NCBI RefSeq assembly: GCF_000968375.1
Contig: NZ_CP009933.1
Location: 5,456,001-5,520,000, forward strand
Reading direction: 5' to 3'
DNA from: Clostridium scatologenes
GTDB taxonomy: Bacteria; Bacillota; Clostridia; Clostridiales; Clostridiaceae
DNA: 64,000 bases
Shown: positions 54,072 through 63,380 of the stretch, piece after piece
How positions within the stretch are numbered: the first letter of the stretch is position 1
Layout: each line of letters starts with the position of its first letter
Notes under the pieces: model-generated
Told to the model about the DNA's origin: nothing
Seen by the model: only the letters and a program-made list of their open reading frames with translations
Database searches by the model: none
Made by a program: the position numbers and the translations under genes

Positions 54072-54644
54072 ATGAATGCAGTTGAACCAATTAGGGACAT
54101 ACAATTAGTTTATGATATAGAAGATTATTTAAAAGAAAAAAATAAGAGGGATTATATTATGTTTTTAATTGGAGTAAATACTGGTTTAAGAATATCAGAT
54201 ATATTAAAACTTAGGACAAGAGATATAAGGGATTCAAAAGGTAAGATTAGAACTCATATTATTCTTGAAGAAGAGAAAACAGAAAAAGATAGAAAGATCA
54301 TAATAAATGATGATTTAAGACCAATTTTAAAAGAATATCTAGCAAATAAGAAAGATTATGAGTTTATAATTAAAAGTCCCAAAGGAATAAATAAGCCTTT
54401 AAGCAGGCAGCAAGCATATAGAATATTGCATAAGGTAGGAGAAATATTTGAAATAGATAATATGGGCTGCCATATATTGAGAAAAACTTTAGGGTATCAT
54501 TATTACCAGAATAAAAAGGATATAGGTGGATTAATGGATTTATATAATCATTCAAGTGAAGCTGTAACACTTAGATATATTGGAGTAAATCAAGACAACA
54601 AAGATAAAATAATTAGCAAATTAAAGTTCATAAGAAAGAGGTAA
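54072..54644 (+). CDS. Small tyrosine recombinase
   Basis: A 190-residue protein made only of the catalytic domain, without the usual N-terminal core-binding domain. Active-site residues are visible: Arg in TGLRISDI, Lys in the beta-hairpin region, His-x-x-Arg in CHILRKT, His in LYNHSSEAVT and the nucleophile Tyr in LRYIGV. Such short recombinases are common in clostridial prophages and conjugative elements. GGAGTG site; a terminator overlaps its stop. Confidence 0.9.
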   Translation: MNAVEPIRDIQLVYDIEDYLKEKNKRDYIMFLIGVNTGLRISDILKLRTRDIRDSKGKIRTHIILEEEKTEKDRKIIINDDLRPILKEYLANKKDYEFIIKSPKGINKPLSRQQAYRILHKVGEIFEIDNMGCHILRKTLGYHYYQNKKDIGGLMDLYNHSSEAVTLRYIGVNQDNKDKIISKLKFIRKR

Positions 54645-54667
54645 AAACGGAAGCGTTTTTTTATTTA
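54643..54667 (+). terminator. Terminator of the recombinase gene
   Basis: AAAACG-GAAG-CGTTTT followed by T-rich sequence; the stem begins in the stop codon. Confidence 0.85.
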
Positions 54668-54840
54668 ATTAAGAATGTCACATAAAAGGGTAGAGGTAAC
54701 ATTGATGGATAAAAAATAAGAGCATATATAAGTAGAAAAAATTTTTGCGTGATGTTACAAAATTAATAAAACGTAACATTTTTAAGATGTAAAAATAATA
54801 AAACTGCAATAAGCTTAGAGAATAAAAAATTGCAAAGTAA

Positions 54841-54869
54841 TTGTCAAAAATACAAAAATTTGATATTAT
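54841..54869 (+). promoter_or_regulatory. Promoter for the Ig-like secreted protein
   Basis: TTGTCA (54841-54846), 17-bp spacer, TATTAT (54864-54869), leaving a leader of about 110 nt. The rest of 54668-54984 is AT-rich and holds no gene that I can see. Confidence 0.6.
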
Positions 54870-54984
54870 GTAAATATGGATCCATAATATACATAAGTTA
54901 ACTTAAAAAATAATTTTTGTAGTTTGATCAATCATTTAACTTAAAAGTATTTATTTTAATGTTTAAATTAAGGAGATGTGTATA

Positions 54985-55863
54985 TTGAAATTTTCTGTAA
55001 AAAAATTATTAACTAAGAGCATTTCAACTATAAGTATGTTATCATTATTAGTATTTTCTATTCCATTAAATGTAAATGCAGCAGCAGCTTCACCAGCAGT
55101 GACATCAGTAAACATTGTAAAATATTCTGATGGACTTAGATATCCTAATTTAGTAAATACATCAGGTGGAGTTTGTGATATATTTTATAATCCTAGTAAT
55201 ACTACTAGCGCAAGTGCATATATCGATGTAATTCAAGGTGGCTATGGATCAAGTGGTAATTATATTGTCACAGATAATGGGCCATCAGTACATTATACAC
55301 CAGTAGTATCAAGAAATATAATTTCAGGTGGATATTTAGCAGGATATGATGAAGTTTTTCAAATTAATGGATTGACTCAAGGATATCATCAACTAAAGAG
55401 GTTGGTTTTTAATAGCAGTAGTTCTATTCTTAATGGTGCTTCATCAGTTTTATCTGATACAATAAGAGTAAGAGTTTCTCAATATAAGCCACGTCCTGAA
55501 CAAACTAACATACCTATAAATAAGACATATATATTAAAATTTACTAAACCAGTTGTAATAGATGCTAATACAAAAAATTATATAAAAATATATGATAGTA
55601 ATGCTAATGAGGTTCCAGTTAGTTTTAGTGCTGGTCCAGATGTTTATTCTATAGCTGTACATGCACCAAATGGAAATTACAAACCAAATTCAAAGTATTC
55701 ATTGGCAGTACTTCCAGGACTTAAGTCGACTAGTGGACAAGAGATGTTTAGTTTTGTAACAATGGATTTTACTACATCTAGTATTAGTAATGTAAATACC
55801 ATGTTAAATAATTCTTTAATAAAATCTTCAATACAGAAAGCAGATTTAGAAATTAGCTTTTAA
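54985..55863 (+). CDS. Secreted protein with a bacterial Ig-like domain
   Basis: 292 residues with a signal peptide (about 1-30, cleavage near VNAAAA), a middle region of unknown type (about 35-160) rich in Gly, Ser and Tyr, and a C-terminal SbsA-type Ig-like domain (about 165-265; PRPEQTNIPINKTYILKF). TTG at 54985 is the likely start, 9 bp after AGGAG; the ATG at 54976 is too close. Probably surface or extracellular; it pairs with the next gene 21 bp downstream. Confidence 0.75.
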   Translation: MKFSVKKLLTKSISTISMLSLLVFSIPLNVNAAAASPAVTSVNIVKYSDGLRYPNLVNTSGGVCDIFYNPSNTTSASAYIDVIQGGYGSSGNYIVTDNGPSVHYTPVVSRNIISGGYLAGYDEVFQINGLTQGYHQLKRLVFNSSSSILNGASSVLSDTIRVRVSQYKPRPEQTNIPINKTYILKFTKPVVIDANTKNYIKIYDSNANEVPVSFSAGPDVYSIAVHAPNGNYKPNSKYSLAVLPGLKSTSGQEMFSFVTMDFTTSSISNVNTMLNNSLIKSSIQKADLEISF

Positions 55864-55884
55864 TTAAGGAGTGATCTAATAAAT

Positions 55885-56433
55885 ATGATAAAAGCAATTG
55901 GTGGTTCATCAAGTGTCAATATTACAAATAGTAAAAATACAATTAAGTCGAGTGATGGAAATTTTAGAAATGTAATAGATAACACTCTTACGGAATCTTC
56001 AGGTATGGAAGGATTGAAAGATAAGTACAATTATAGTGAAATGACAAATACTGAGAAAAAACTATTTAATTCCTATATACTACAGAAAATGCTTCTTTCG
56101 TCTAAAGCTGATACAGAAACTTATCAAAAATTTACTTATGAAGATTTTCAGAAAACTGTTTCATGTTTTCCACCACCAGATTCTCCTAAAACTGTATTTA
56201 AGGCTTGGGAAAATTTTTTGTCAAAATATCCTGAAGATGAACAAATAAAAGTAATGGCTCAATTTATTCCTAGAGAACCTATTACATCTAATACTGAGTC
56301 ATATATTCAAAGTATGATAGATCATTGTACATTAGATGAAATTGTGACTGGAACAAATAGATATTATGAAAAGAGTTTATACAATGGTTTTTTAAAAGAA
56401 CTTGATAATACTAACAACAGTAGTTCTAAATAA
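55885..56433 (+). CDS. Hypothetical protein, partner of the Ig-like protein
   Basis: 182 residues with no signal peptide or membrane helix. The first 40 residues are Ser/Asn/Thr-rich and probably disordered; the rest is mainly helical with charged patches and a FPPPDSPK turn. AAGGAGTGA lies 11 bp before the ATG. I do not recognise it. The close spacing suggests co-expression with the gene at 54985. Confidence 0.65.
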   Translation: MIKAIGGSSSVNITNSKNTIKSSDGNFRNVIDNTLTESSGMEGLKDKYNYSEMTNTEKKLFNSYILQKMLLSSKADTETYQKFTYEDFQKTVSCFPPPDSPKTVFKAWENFLSKYPEDEQIKVMAQFIPREPITSNTESYIQSMIDHCTLDEIVTGTNRYYEKSLYNGFLKELDNTNNSSSK

Positions 56434-56573
56434 TATATACATGTACTAAAAATTAGTTGTATATAGTTCATAATTTTGTTATAAGGCTACATCTTAGATA
56501 CATAAAGATTTATGTATTAATAAGAATGAAAGTTGTTATTTAATATCATAACCATATCAATAAAATATTTATG

Positions 56574-56625
56574 TAAAACACTGCATTATTCAAAAAAATT
56601 GAATTTTGTGGTGTTTTATTTTGTG
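56574..56625 (+). terminator. Terminator after the secreted-protein pair
   Basis: TAAAACAC...TTCAA pairs with TTGAA...GTGTTTTA (56574-56618), followed by TTTTG. Confidence 0.7.
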
Positions 56626-56688
56626 TACAAGTATAATGCCCATTAATTATAGTAGATTTTATGATTAATAGTTTGAAAGGTGATAATA

Positions 56689-57240
56689 TTGGAAACATCA
56701 ATAAATAAGAAAGCTAAGTACAGAACTATTATTTGACGCTTTACTAATAAATTAAACCAGTTCATAAGTGTATTAGATAAATGTATAGTTTATCCTGATG
56801 ATTCATTACATATAGTCATATTTAAAAAGTATCTTGAGTTAAGTGATATGGTTAAGGTCACAACATATATTAATGATCAAGGACATAGAATAAAGACTAC
56901 CTCATATAAAGGAGAAAGAAAGTACACATAAAATGATATAGCTGACATAATAAAGAAGCCTGATGATAGTGTAAGTATGGAGCTAATAAATGCAATTAAA
57001 GAGATGAAGGACATTGACAGGATACTAAAAGCAAGTCAGGACTTAAAAGAAAAGACTGTTGATGATGAACTTGATCCATATAAAGAAAGAGCTTTATTAA
57101 CCAGGAGACAAAGAGAAAAACTTGACCTGGAAATATCAGCAATGAGGGGGCAAAGGCACTTTTCAAGTGATGTAGAGCGTATAATGAATGATATGCTGGC
57201 CAACTTTAGAGCTAAACTTATTGCAATGCCGACTAAAATA
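56689..57240 (+). pseudogene. Phage terminase small-subunit remnant
   Basis: A single frame from TTG 56689 (AAAGGTG site) broken by TGA at 56734 and TAA at 56929. The last part (ERALLTRRQREKLDLEIS...RIMNDMLANFRAKLIAMPTK) resembles the C-terminal part of Nu1-type small terminases. The N-terminal part is unfamiliar. It runs in frame straight into the large-subunit sequence, which suggests a deletion joined the two genes. Confidence 0.65.
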
Positions 57241-58986
57241 GCACCACCACCTAAACTTACAGTTAGTGAATGAGCAGATAGTTACAGAAAATTATCTTCA
57301 GAAGCTTCAGCAGAACCAGGACAATGGAGAACTTCAAGAGCACCATATCAAAAAGACATAATGGACGCAATAAATGATCCAAGTGTTGAAAATGTTGTAG
57401 TAATGTCTTCAGCGCAAGTTGGTAAAACTGAATTACTTTTGAATATAATAGGATATTTTATAGACTATGATCCAGCACCAATATTATTACTCCAGCCAAC
57501 TTTAGAAATGGCAGAAACTTTTTCAAAGGATAGATTGGCAACAATGATTAGGGATACAGTAGTGTTAAAAAATAAAATTGGTGACATTAAAGCTAAAAAT
57601 AGTGGCAATACATTACTACATAAAACATTTCCAGAAGGACAAATAACTTTAGCTGGTGTAAATTCACCATCTTCACTGGCAAGTAGACCTATAAGAATAT
57701 TATTGTGTGATGAAGTGGATAGATATCCATTTAGTGCTGGTACGGAAGGTGATCCTCTTAACCTAGCAGCCAAAAGAACAACGACCTTTTGGAATAAGAA
57801 AAAAATATATGTATCCACTCCAACTATAAAGGGAGCTTCAAGAATTGAAACTGAATATGAAGAGAGTACTATGGAACAATGGTGCTTACCTTGTCCATAT
57901 TGCGGCAAACATCAACCATTAACCTGGGGACAAATTAGGTTTGAGGATGCAACCATGGAATGTTTATATTGCAGGGAAAGATCTACTGAGGCTGAGTGGA
58001 AATCAGGTAAGGGTGAATGGATGGCCAGGAGAAAACACAGAAATAAAAGAGGGTTTCACTTTAATGAGTTATCTTCACCATGGAAACCATGGCGTGAAAT
58101 CATTGAAGATTTTAGAGAAGCTAAGAAAAGCACTGATACATTTAAAGTATGGATTAATACTTCACTTGGAGAAAGCTGGGAAGAACAAGGTGAAAAGGCT
58201 GATGAAGAAACATTAATGAAACGTAGACAAAGGTATAATACGCAATTGCCAGATGATGTACTGATTTTAACAGCTGGAGTTGATACTCAAGATGATAGAC
58301 TTGAAGTTGAAGTAGTCGGCTGGGGTGTTGGTAAAGAATCCTGGGGAATTGAATATAAAGTTTTTTATGGAGATCCTTCTCAAAGTGTAGTATGGAATCA
58401 ACTTGGCAGTTATTTAAGTAAAACTTGGACTTATTCAAATGGTGAAGGTTTGGTAATATCGTGTACTTGTATTGATAGTAGAGGCCATTACACTAGTGAA
58501 GTATATAAATTTTGCAAAACTAAAGAACATAGAAGAATTTTTGCTGTGAAAGGTAAAGGTGGAGATGGAATTCCCTTTGTTGGTAGAGCTTCACGAACAA
58601 ATAGAGAAAAAGTAGCATTATTTATTTTAGGGGTTGACCAAGGAAAAGAAACTTTACTTTCAAGGTTGAAATTAGAATTTGAAGGGGAAGGATATTGCCA
58701 TTTCCCTATGGAAGGTGATAGAGGTTATGATGAAGCTTATTTTAAAGGCTTAACTAGTGAAAAAAGAGTAATAAAATACTATAGAGGCAAGCCTAAAGTT
58801 GAGTGGTTGAAGAAATCTGGTACCAGAAATGAACCTTTAGACCTTAGAAATTATGCTACGGCAGCACTTGAAATCCTCAATCCTAATTTAGAAATGCTTA
58901 AAAATACACAGAAAAAGAGTAATATTTATATTCAAAAACAACCTAAAAAACGTTATGGATTAATAAAAAAAGGAATAGATTACTAA
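57241..58986 (+). pseudogene. Phage terminase large subunit (gpA family), start lost
   Basis: From 57361 an intact 541-codon frame codes a DNA-packaging ATPase/nuclease: Walker A SSAQVGKTE, Walker B LLCDEVDRYP, STPTIKG, a zinc-finger-like CPYC...CLYC pair and the nuclease segment AGVDTQDDRLEVE. Upstream, in the same frame, lie PPPKLTVSE, a TGA at 57271 and SSEASAEPGQWRTSRAPYQ, the normal N-terminus of this family. The family has Trp after LTVSE, so TGA is probably a TGG-to-TGA change. The native start is missing. An internal start at 57361 would give a protein without its N-terminal part. Confidence 0.85.
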
Positions 58987-58988
58987 TT

Positions 58989-59017
58989 AAAATCGTTAAA
59001 ATTAGCGGTTTTTTATT
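58989..59017 (+). terminator. Terminator after the terminase
   Basis: AAAATCGTTAA pairs with TTAGCGGTTTT (two G-T pairs), followed by TTATTTTT. Confidence 0.7.
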
Positions 59018-59041
59018 TTTGCAAAAAAAGAGGTGGGTTAT

Positions 59042-59278
59042 ATGACAAATAGACTTGAAACACTGAAAAAACGCTATGAAGAATATGTAAAAGCTGAAGA
59101 TACAATCTTAAATGGTGGACAAGAGTACAGAATTGGAACTAGTCAGTTTAAGCGTGGTGATTTAAAAACAATTAGTGAAACAATTGCCTATTTAGAAAAG
59201 GAAATTGCTAATGAAGAAAGCAAGCAGCAAGGCAAAGGGAGAAATAAAGTTATTGGAGTTATTCCAAGGGATCTATAA
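59042..59278 (+). CDS. Small phage head-region protein (DUF6148-like)
   Basis: 78 residues, helical and charged. The pattern LKKRYEEYVKAEDTIL-NGGQEYRIG, then RGDLKTI and the ending GRGRNKVIGVIPRDL-like tail are typical of the small protein found between terminase and portal genes in Siphoviridae and Myoviridae prophages. ATG 59042 follows AGAGGTGG. The family name is from memory. Confidence 0.65.
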   Translation: MTNRLETLKKRYEEYVKAEDTILNGGQEYRIGTSQFKRGDLKTISETIAYLEKEIANEESKQQGKGRNKVIGVIPRDL

Positions 59279-59296
59279 GAAAGGTGGAGGTGCTAT

Positions 59297-59593
59297 TTGA
59301 ATGTTTTAGATAAATTGGTAAGTTATATAAATCCTAATGCTGGACTTAGGCGCGAAATTGCAAGGTCTCAATCAAAGGTTATTAAGCATTTTATGAATAC
59401 AGGATATTCTGAAAGTGGTGCAAGTACACAAAAGAAATCTATGAAAGGATGGAATTCATTAAGTAGTAGTCCTGAAGAAGATATTGACCTGAATCTTTTT
59501 GTATTAAGGAATAGGTGCAGAGGCTTGTATAATGCCACACGTGGTTATTTGATAATATCTGCAGGTGTATATGTATTTAAGTATAGACAATAA
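59297..59593 (+). pseudogene. Truncated phage portal protein
   Basis: 98 codons from TTG 59297 (GGAGGTG site). The N-terminus looks like a lambda gpB-family portal protein: LDKLVSYINPNAGLRR, then GYSESGAST and KSMKGWNS, then LRNRCRGLY. A full portal has around 500 residues; here the sequence ends in unrelated residues and a stop, so only the first fifth remains. Confidence 0.75.
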
Positions 59594-59615
59594 TTGCGTA
59601 GGGGAGGGAACGCTT

Positions 59616-60140
59616 ATGTTAGATAAAGAAATATTTAAAAAGACAGAAGGGTGGCTATATGGATATTTTAAGCAAATAAAAGAATTAGAAAAGCTAGATC
59701 ACATGTGTAGAGAACTTGAGAATCAAAAGGAACATATAAGAAAAGATATACAAGAAACCAATATAAGTTTAGAAGAAGAATCCAAATCAATAACCTATGA
59801 GGAAAGAGTTCAAACTTTTTCTTTTAGTGTGGATATGCAGAAAAAGAATCTATAAGACAGATAACAAAATTAGAAGAAGAGTGGAAATATGTAAGAAGAA
59901 AATTACTTAAGAAAAGAGCTAGAATAAGGGAATTAGAAAGGCAGATAGCTCCATTAAAATTTAATTTATCTATGTTATCAAAAGAAAATAAAATGTTTAT
60001 TGAATGGAAGTATAGAGAGTGTAAAAGTGTTGGATGGATATATATATATAGAAATGTATGCAGGAGCTAGAGCAACAGCATATAGGAAAAGAGAAGAATT
60101 AGTGCAAGATATAGCCCAATGGTGCAATTTTATAAAATAA
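59616..60140 (+). pseudogene. Frameshifted phage late-gene regulator
   Basis: Starts at ATG 59616 with a strong GGGGAGGG site and reads KTEGWLYGYFKQIKELE, then stops at 59855. The next frame carries on as RRKLLKKRARIRELERQIAPLKFNLSM to a TAG near 60073, and a third frame gives ATAYRKREELVQDIAQW to 60140. Two small indels, the second beside an AT-dinucleotide run, would restore a protein of about 175 residues of the coiled-coil plus sigma-like type common in clostridial prophages. Confidence 0.65.
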
Positions 60141-60190
60141 ATCATATAAAACCCATTTAAGTCAAAATAAAATATTAGAACCAAATTGTA

Positions 60191-60234
60191 TTTTAAGAGG
60201 ATAAGTTATCTAAATGATACTTGTCCTCTTAAAA
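60191..60234. terminator. Bidirectional terminator
   Basis: AAGAGGATAAGT pairs with ACTTGTCCTCTT (one G-T pair) with A/T runs on both sides, between the phage pseudogene and the minus-strand secreted protein. Confidence 0.75.
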
Positions 60235-60241
60235 ATCTTTA

Positions 60242-60697
60242 TTAATTCATTTTACAATTGGTTCCATCATAGTAAAAAGTAAAAGAAGTTGTCCCAACTA
60301 TATTATTATTACGATCTAGTGCATTTAGTGTAAAGTAATAATAAGAATTTATGTGAGTATAAGGACTATTATTATTAAAAGAAACCACAGTACCAATGGT
60401 TTCAGCGTCATTAATATTTACAGCACCACCACCACCATACTGTACGCCTGCAGATGATCCTGACGCATAATATATTTTGTATTCATAATGGGTAGCACCA
60501 TATTGACTAAGCCAGTAAATATGACCATCTTTACTAATAGCTGCTGAGAAATTATCTTGTGAATTTGTTGAAACAGTAGATATGTTAGCTTTTACAGTAT
60601 TTTGTACAGGTGCAGCTTGTACATTTGCAAAAGTTAAACCAGAAGCAAGTATTACTCCACATAGAGTAGAAGTTAAGAATTTGATTTTTTTGTTCAT
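60242..60697 (-). CDS. Small secreted protein of unknown function
   Basis: 151 residues with a clear signal peptide (about 1-28, cleavage after VQA) and a mature part rich in Asn, Ser, Tyr and Gly, probably all beta. AAAGGAG precedes the ATG. No Cys-based motif except one Cys near the end; I do not recognise the family. The signal sequence resembles that of the fragment at 63830-64000. Confidence 0.7.
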   Translation of the reverse strand: MNKKIKFLTSTLCGVILASGLTFANVQAAPVQNTVKANISTVSTNSQDNFSAAISKDGHIYWLSQYGATHYEYKIYYASGSSAGVQYGGGGAVNINDAETIGTVVSFNNNSPYTHINSYYYFTLNALDRNNNIVGTTSFTFYYDGTNCKMN

Positions 60698-60969
60698 AAT
60701 ATAAGTCTCCTTTGCGATAAAATTTTGTTAATATTTGATTATAATCAATATATTACAATTATTATAAAAATATGTAAAGCATTAAGAATAGTAAAATATT
60801 ATGGTATAATGCAATTACAATCAGATATTTAAATAAAGCTCAAATATATAGAAAATTGCAAGAATAAATGCATTTTGTAAATTATAATTAATTTAATTGT
60901 TATTTTAAGTAGTAAAAAACTGAGACAAATTTGAGACGAAATTGAGATAAAAAAGCTTAAACAATAGAA

Positions 60970-61257
60970 TATAATAGTATCATAGAAAATTAAGTGATGG
61001 TTGCTATAGCAGGAATTTAATGTGGCAGCAACAAAAGCACTCGGTTTTAGGTGATTTATTCATAAAAAGTTTAAAGAATATACATTAATAAGAAATAAAA
61101 TCTACACAAAATCATAATAATTACCATATATAATAATAATTGTCCTAAGGGAATAACCCTTAGAGGAAAAGTTAAAAGAATATAATAAGTCCCCCTTATT
61201 ATATATATATATATATTGTTTCAAGTAAGTACTAGTGAATATCACTAGTGCTTATTT
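60970..61257 (+). ncRNA. Duplicated hairpin-rich element, copy 2 (candidate small RNA)
   Basis: Same layout as 53331-53608, from TATAAT (60970-60975) to AGTACTAGTG / CACTAGTGCT and a T-rich end. In the last hairpin a C-to-T change in one arm keeps pairing as T-G, and the loop change adds pairs. The CTAAGGG/CCCTTAG hairpin is perfect here. The first hairpin is weakened (GTGATTT). An AT-dinucleotide run (about 61198-61216) replaces TATATTTATTT. Confidence 0.55.
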
Positions 61258-61333
61258 AAATTAGTATAGTTGGAAAACAATAATTAACAATTTCTTATTT
61301 AAGTAATAAGTGACATTGTTTGGATAGGAAGTT

Positions 61334-61356
61334 GTGTTAAAAATAATTATAAGCAT
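61334..61356 (+). pseudogene. Start of a second zinc-ribbon gene, cut by an insertion sequence
   Basis: GGAAG followed by GTGTTAAAAATAATTATAAG parallels GGAAG...CTGTTAAATATCTATATGAGC at 53674-53706. After about seven codons the similarity ends and the transposase region begins. Inference from short similarity. Confidence 0.4.
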
Positions 61357-61424
61357 GACAAAAAGGCTTTTTTTAGAGTCCTTAAAAAAGCCGTAGGCTG
61401 CTAACTTTATATAATAACTTTGAT

Positions 61425-62268
61425 TTAAGCAGCTTTGTTAATTAGAACTGAGAAAATATCAGTTAATTTAACTGGTTTTTCAGAAGCCCAAGCATCAATA
61501 AAACAGCAAAAAGCTCCAAGAAATACTCTTACTGATCTTCGTTCACTTGAATAAATAATGGCATTTTCAGCATGAAAGTCATTATTTAATCGATCCCAAC
61601 ATCTTTCAGTAGTAGAACGTCTTTTATAGAGAGCTTTCCATTGTTTTGAGCCTCTTAATATGTGAGTAAAATATCTTGGGTTATCTAGAGTTTTTGTATA
61701 ATGAGTTTTCTTACTTTCCAAGTTTAAGCTTGCAATCACATACTTTTTTACCATAAGGCGAAGCCTGTGTAGGCATACATGTTCCATCAGCTGCGATATT
61801 TAATTTACGCAGTTTGGATTTGTAAATGGATTTATTCTTACGAATCAGCTTATCCATAAAATCATAAAAAGTGCCAACTCCAGGTACTGGATCAGCACAG
61901 ATGCCTTCGGCCTTATAGGTTGAATAACAAACAGGAATAAATCCAGATAAGATGGACAGCAAAGGGTTTGAACGCAAAGTTTTAATCCATTCAGATATAC
62001 TTGTTTCTTTAGTATAAATCATAACAATAAGTGATCTAAGTAATGCTACCGCATCTTTTGGCGGGTCACCTTGATTTGATTTAGAATAAGAACTTTGGAT
62101 TAACGGAACAATTCCTGTTAGGTCAGTAGAACATAATTTGGTAATTAATGACTCGTAAGTAAACAAAGTAACATGTTGATTAGTTTGGATATAAAATTTC
62201 TCCAAAAATGTTTCAAGAAAATATTGATAATTTTTATGAGAATAGTAAACAGTTAACATAAATAACAC
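61425..62268 (-). mobile_element. Deleted DDE transposase (insertion sequence remnant)
   Basis: Two frames on the minus strand. The N-terminal one (62268-61711, 185 codons) holds DPVPGVGTFYDFMD and the first catalytic Asp segment AADGTCMP. The C-terminal one (61787-61425) holds YKRRSTTERCWDRLNND with the Glu region and the usual tail. They overlap in different frames, and the central domain with the second Asp is missing, so the transposase is dead. It resembles IS1182/IS4-group enzymes. Clear terminal inverted repeats were not found; the element probably spans about 61357-62345. Confidence 0.75.
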
Positions 62269-62517
62269 TCCTTAAAATGAAATAATGTAAAAAAATATCT
62301 ATATCTCATTTTGAAATTTTTTGAAATTTGTCAAGTGCTATTTTTAAAAAATATATTAAAATAAATTAATAATTCTACGAAATAACTAAATTTTCTAAGT
62401 ATTTCGTATAATACAAGACTTAAAGAAATTCTGAGGTGAAGTTGATTTTTGTATAAAAATAAATTTAGAGTTATCAACGACTTGAGAGTTTTCTAGAGTA
62501 CTAAATTATACTTAGAG
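62269..62517. other. AT-rich spacer
   Basis: No gene seen. The insertion-sequence end is probably near 62345. GAGGTG just before 62518 overlaps the presumed start region of the next gene. Confidence 0.35.
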
Positions 62518-62894
62518 GTGAGTAAAAATATTGATATATTACGCAAAGATTTAAATACTTTATATTTATTAAAAGAAGAGATAGAAAATAATGAATATAT
62601 AATAAAAAGTAGTTTGCAATATATTGATGAAACCGCTCAAAATAAGGTTAATGTTTATGAAATAGGACAAATACCTAAGAATATATATGGAATTATATTA
62701 AAAAAGATAATATTTTATGTGTAGTAAGTGATAAGGAATTGCTTAAAAGAGTGTTTGTAAATAGATGTATTGAACAACATAACTTTGAAAATGAAAAAAT
62801 TGGTAAGGGAGTAGTATGTAAAGATACTCTTGTAGAACTTTTACGTAATTCAAAAATATCATGTATATATTATAAAACTATAATATATACATGA
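62518..62894 (+). CDS. Unknown small protein with a possible -1 frameshift
   Basis: The zero frame (GTG 62518, stop 62722-62724) gives 68 residues, mostly helical. At 62700-62706 lies A-AAA-AAG, a classic slippery heptamer, and exactly in the -1 frame coding continues for 62 codons (NILCVVSDKELLKRVFVN, then an NFENEKIGKG segment) to 62892-62894, giving about 125 residues. The start is doubtful, as GAGGTG overlaps the GTG. Either programmed frameshifting or a single-base indel in an A-run; the last 14 codons fall in a large palindrome. A broken relative lies at 53917. Confidence 0.5.
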
Positions 62895-62899
62895 TATTT
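62854..62899. terminator. 21-bp perfect hairpin
   Basis: AAATATCATGTATATATTAT plus one base pairs exactly with the sequence after a 4-nt loop (AAAC). All but two pairs are A-T. Likely a terminator or a palindromic insertion target. Confidence 0.6.
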
Positions 62900-62991
62900 A
62901 CAAATTATTACAATATTTATAAAATATATTATAATTGAGTAGAATGTAAATAGTAATTTATAACGAAAATAAAATACAAGGATAATGTAGG

Positions 62992-63270
62992 ATGAAAGAA
63001 ATTATAAGAACAGAAATAGACAAAGAATGGGCACACTCTGCGATTGTTGAGGCAGGGGATTATGTTTATATTAGATATTGCATGAAGAGTGAGGGACAAT
63101 CAATCGAAAACCAAATAAATGGTGCATTTGATGTTTTGAGTGAAAGACTTGAAAAGATAGGCTTGACATTGAAATCTGTAGTGTAAATGGATTGCTTATT
63201 TAGAGATATTAAAGATTTATCGTTTTTAGGAGAAATAATTAAGGAGTGGTTTAATAAATATCACAAATAG
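62992..63270 (+). pseudogene. RidA-family protein, nonsense-mutated and truncated
   Basis: From ATG 62992 the frame reads HSAIVEAGDYVYIRY, then QINGAFDVLSERLEKIGLTL, as in YjgF/RidA-type enamine deaminases. A TAA at 63184 interrupts it, probably from CAA, because MDCLFRDIKDLSFLGE, the family continuation, follows in the same frame to 63270. The second half of the domain, with the catalytic Arg, is missing. Confidence 0.75.
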
Positions 63271-63380
63271 TAAAAATAAAAATATATAAAGTACACAAAA
63301 GTGTCCATTTTAATTGTCTCTATTTTAATATTGCTATACTTGATAAATTTAAGTATATTCCACTTAAGGGGGAGATTATA

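Noticed and set aside
56689..57273. UGA recoded as Trp in the phage genes
   Set aside because: An additional in-frame TAA, the lost terminase start and nearby frameshifts fit decay better, and TGG is used freely in the same gene.
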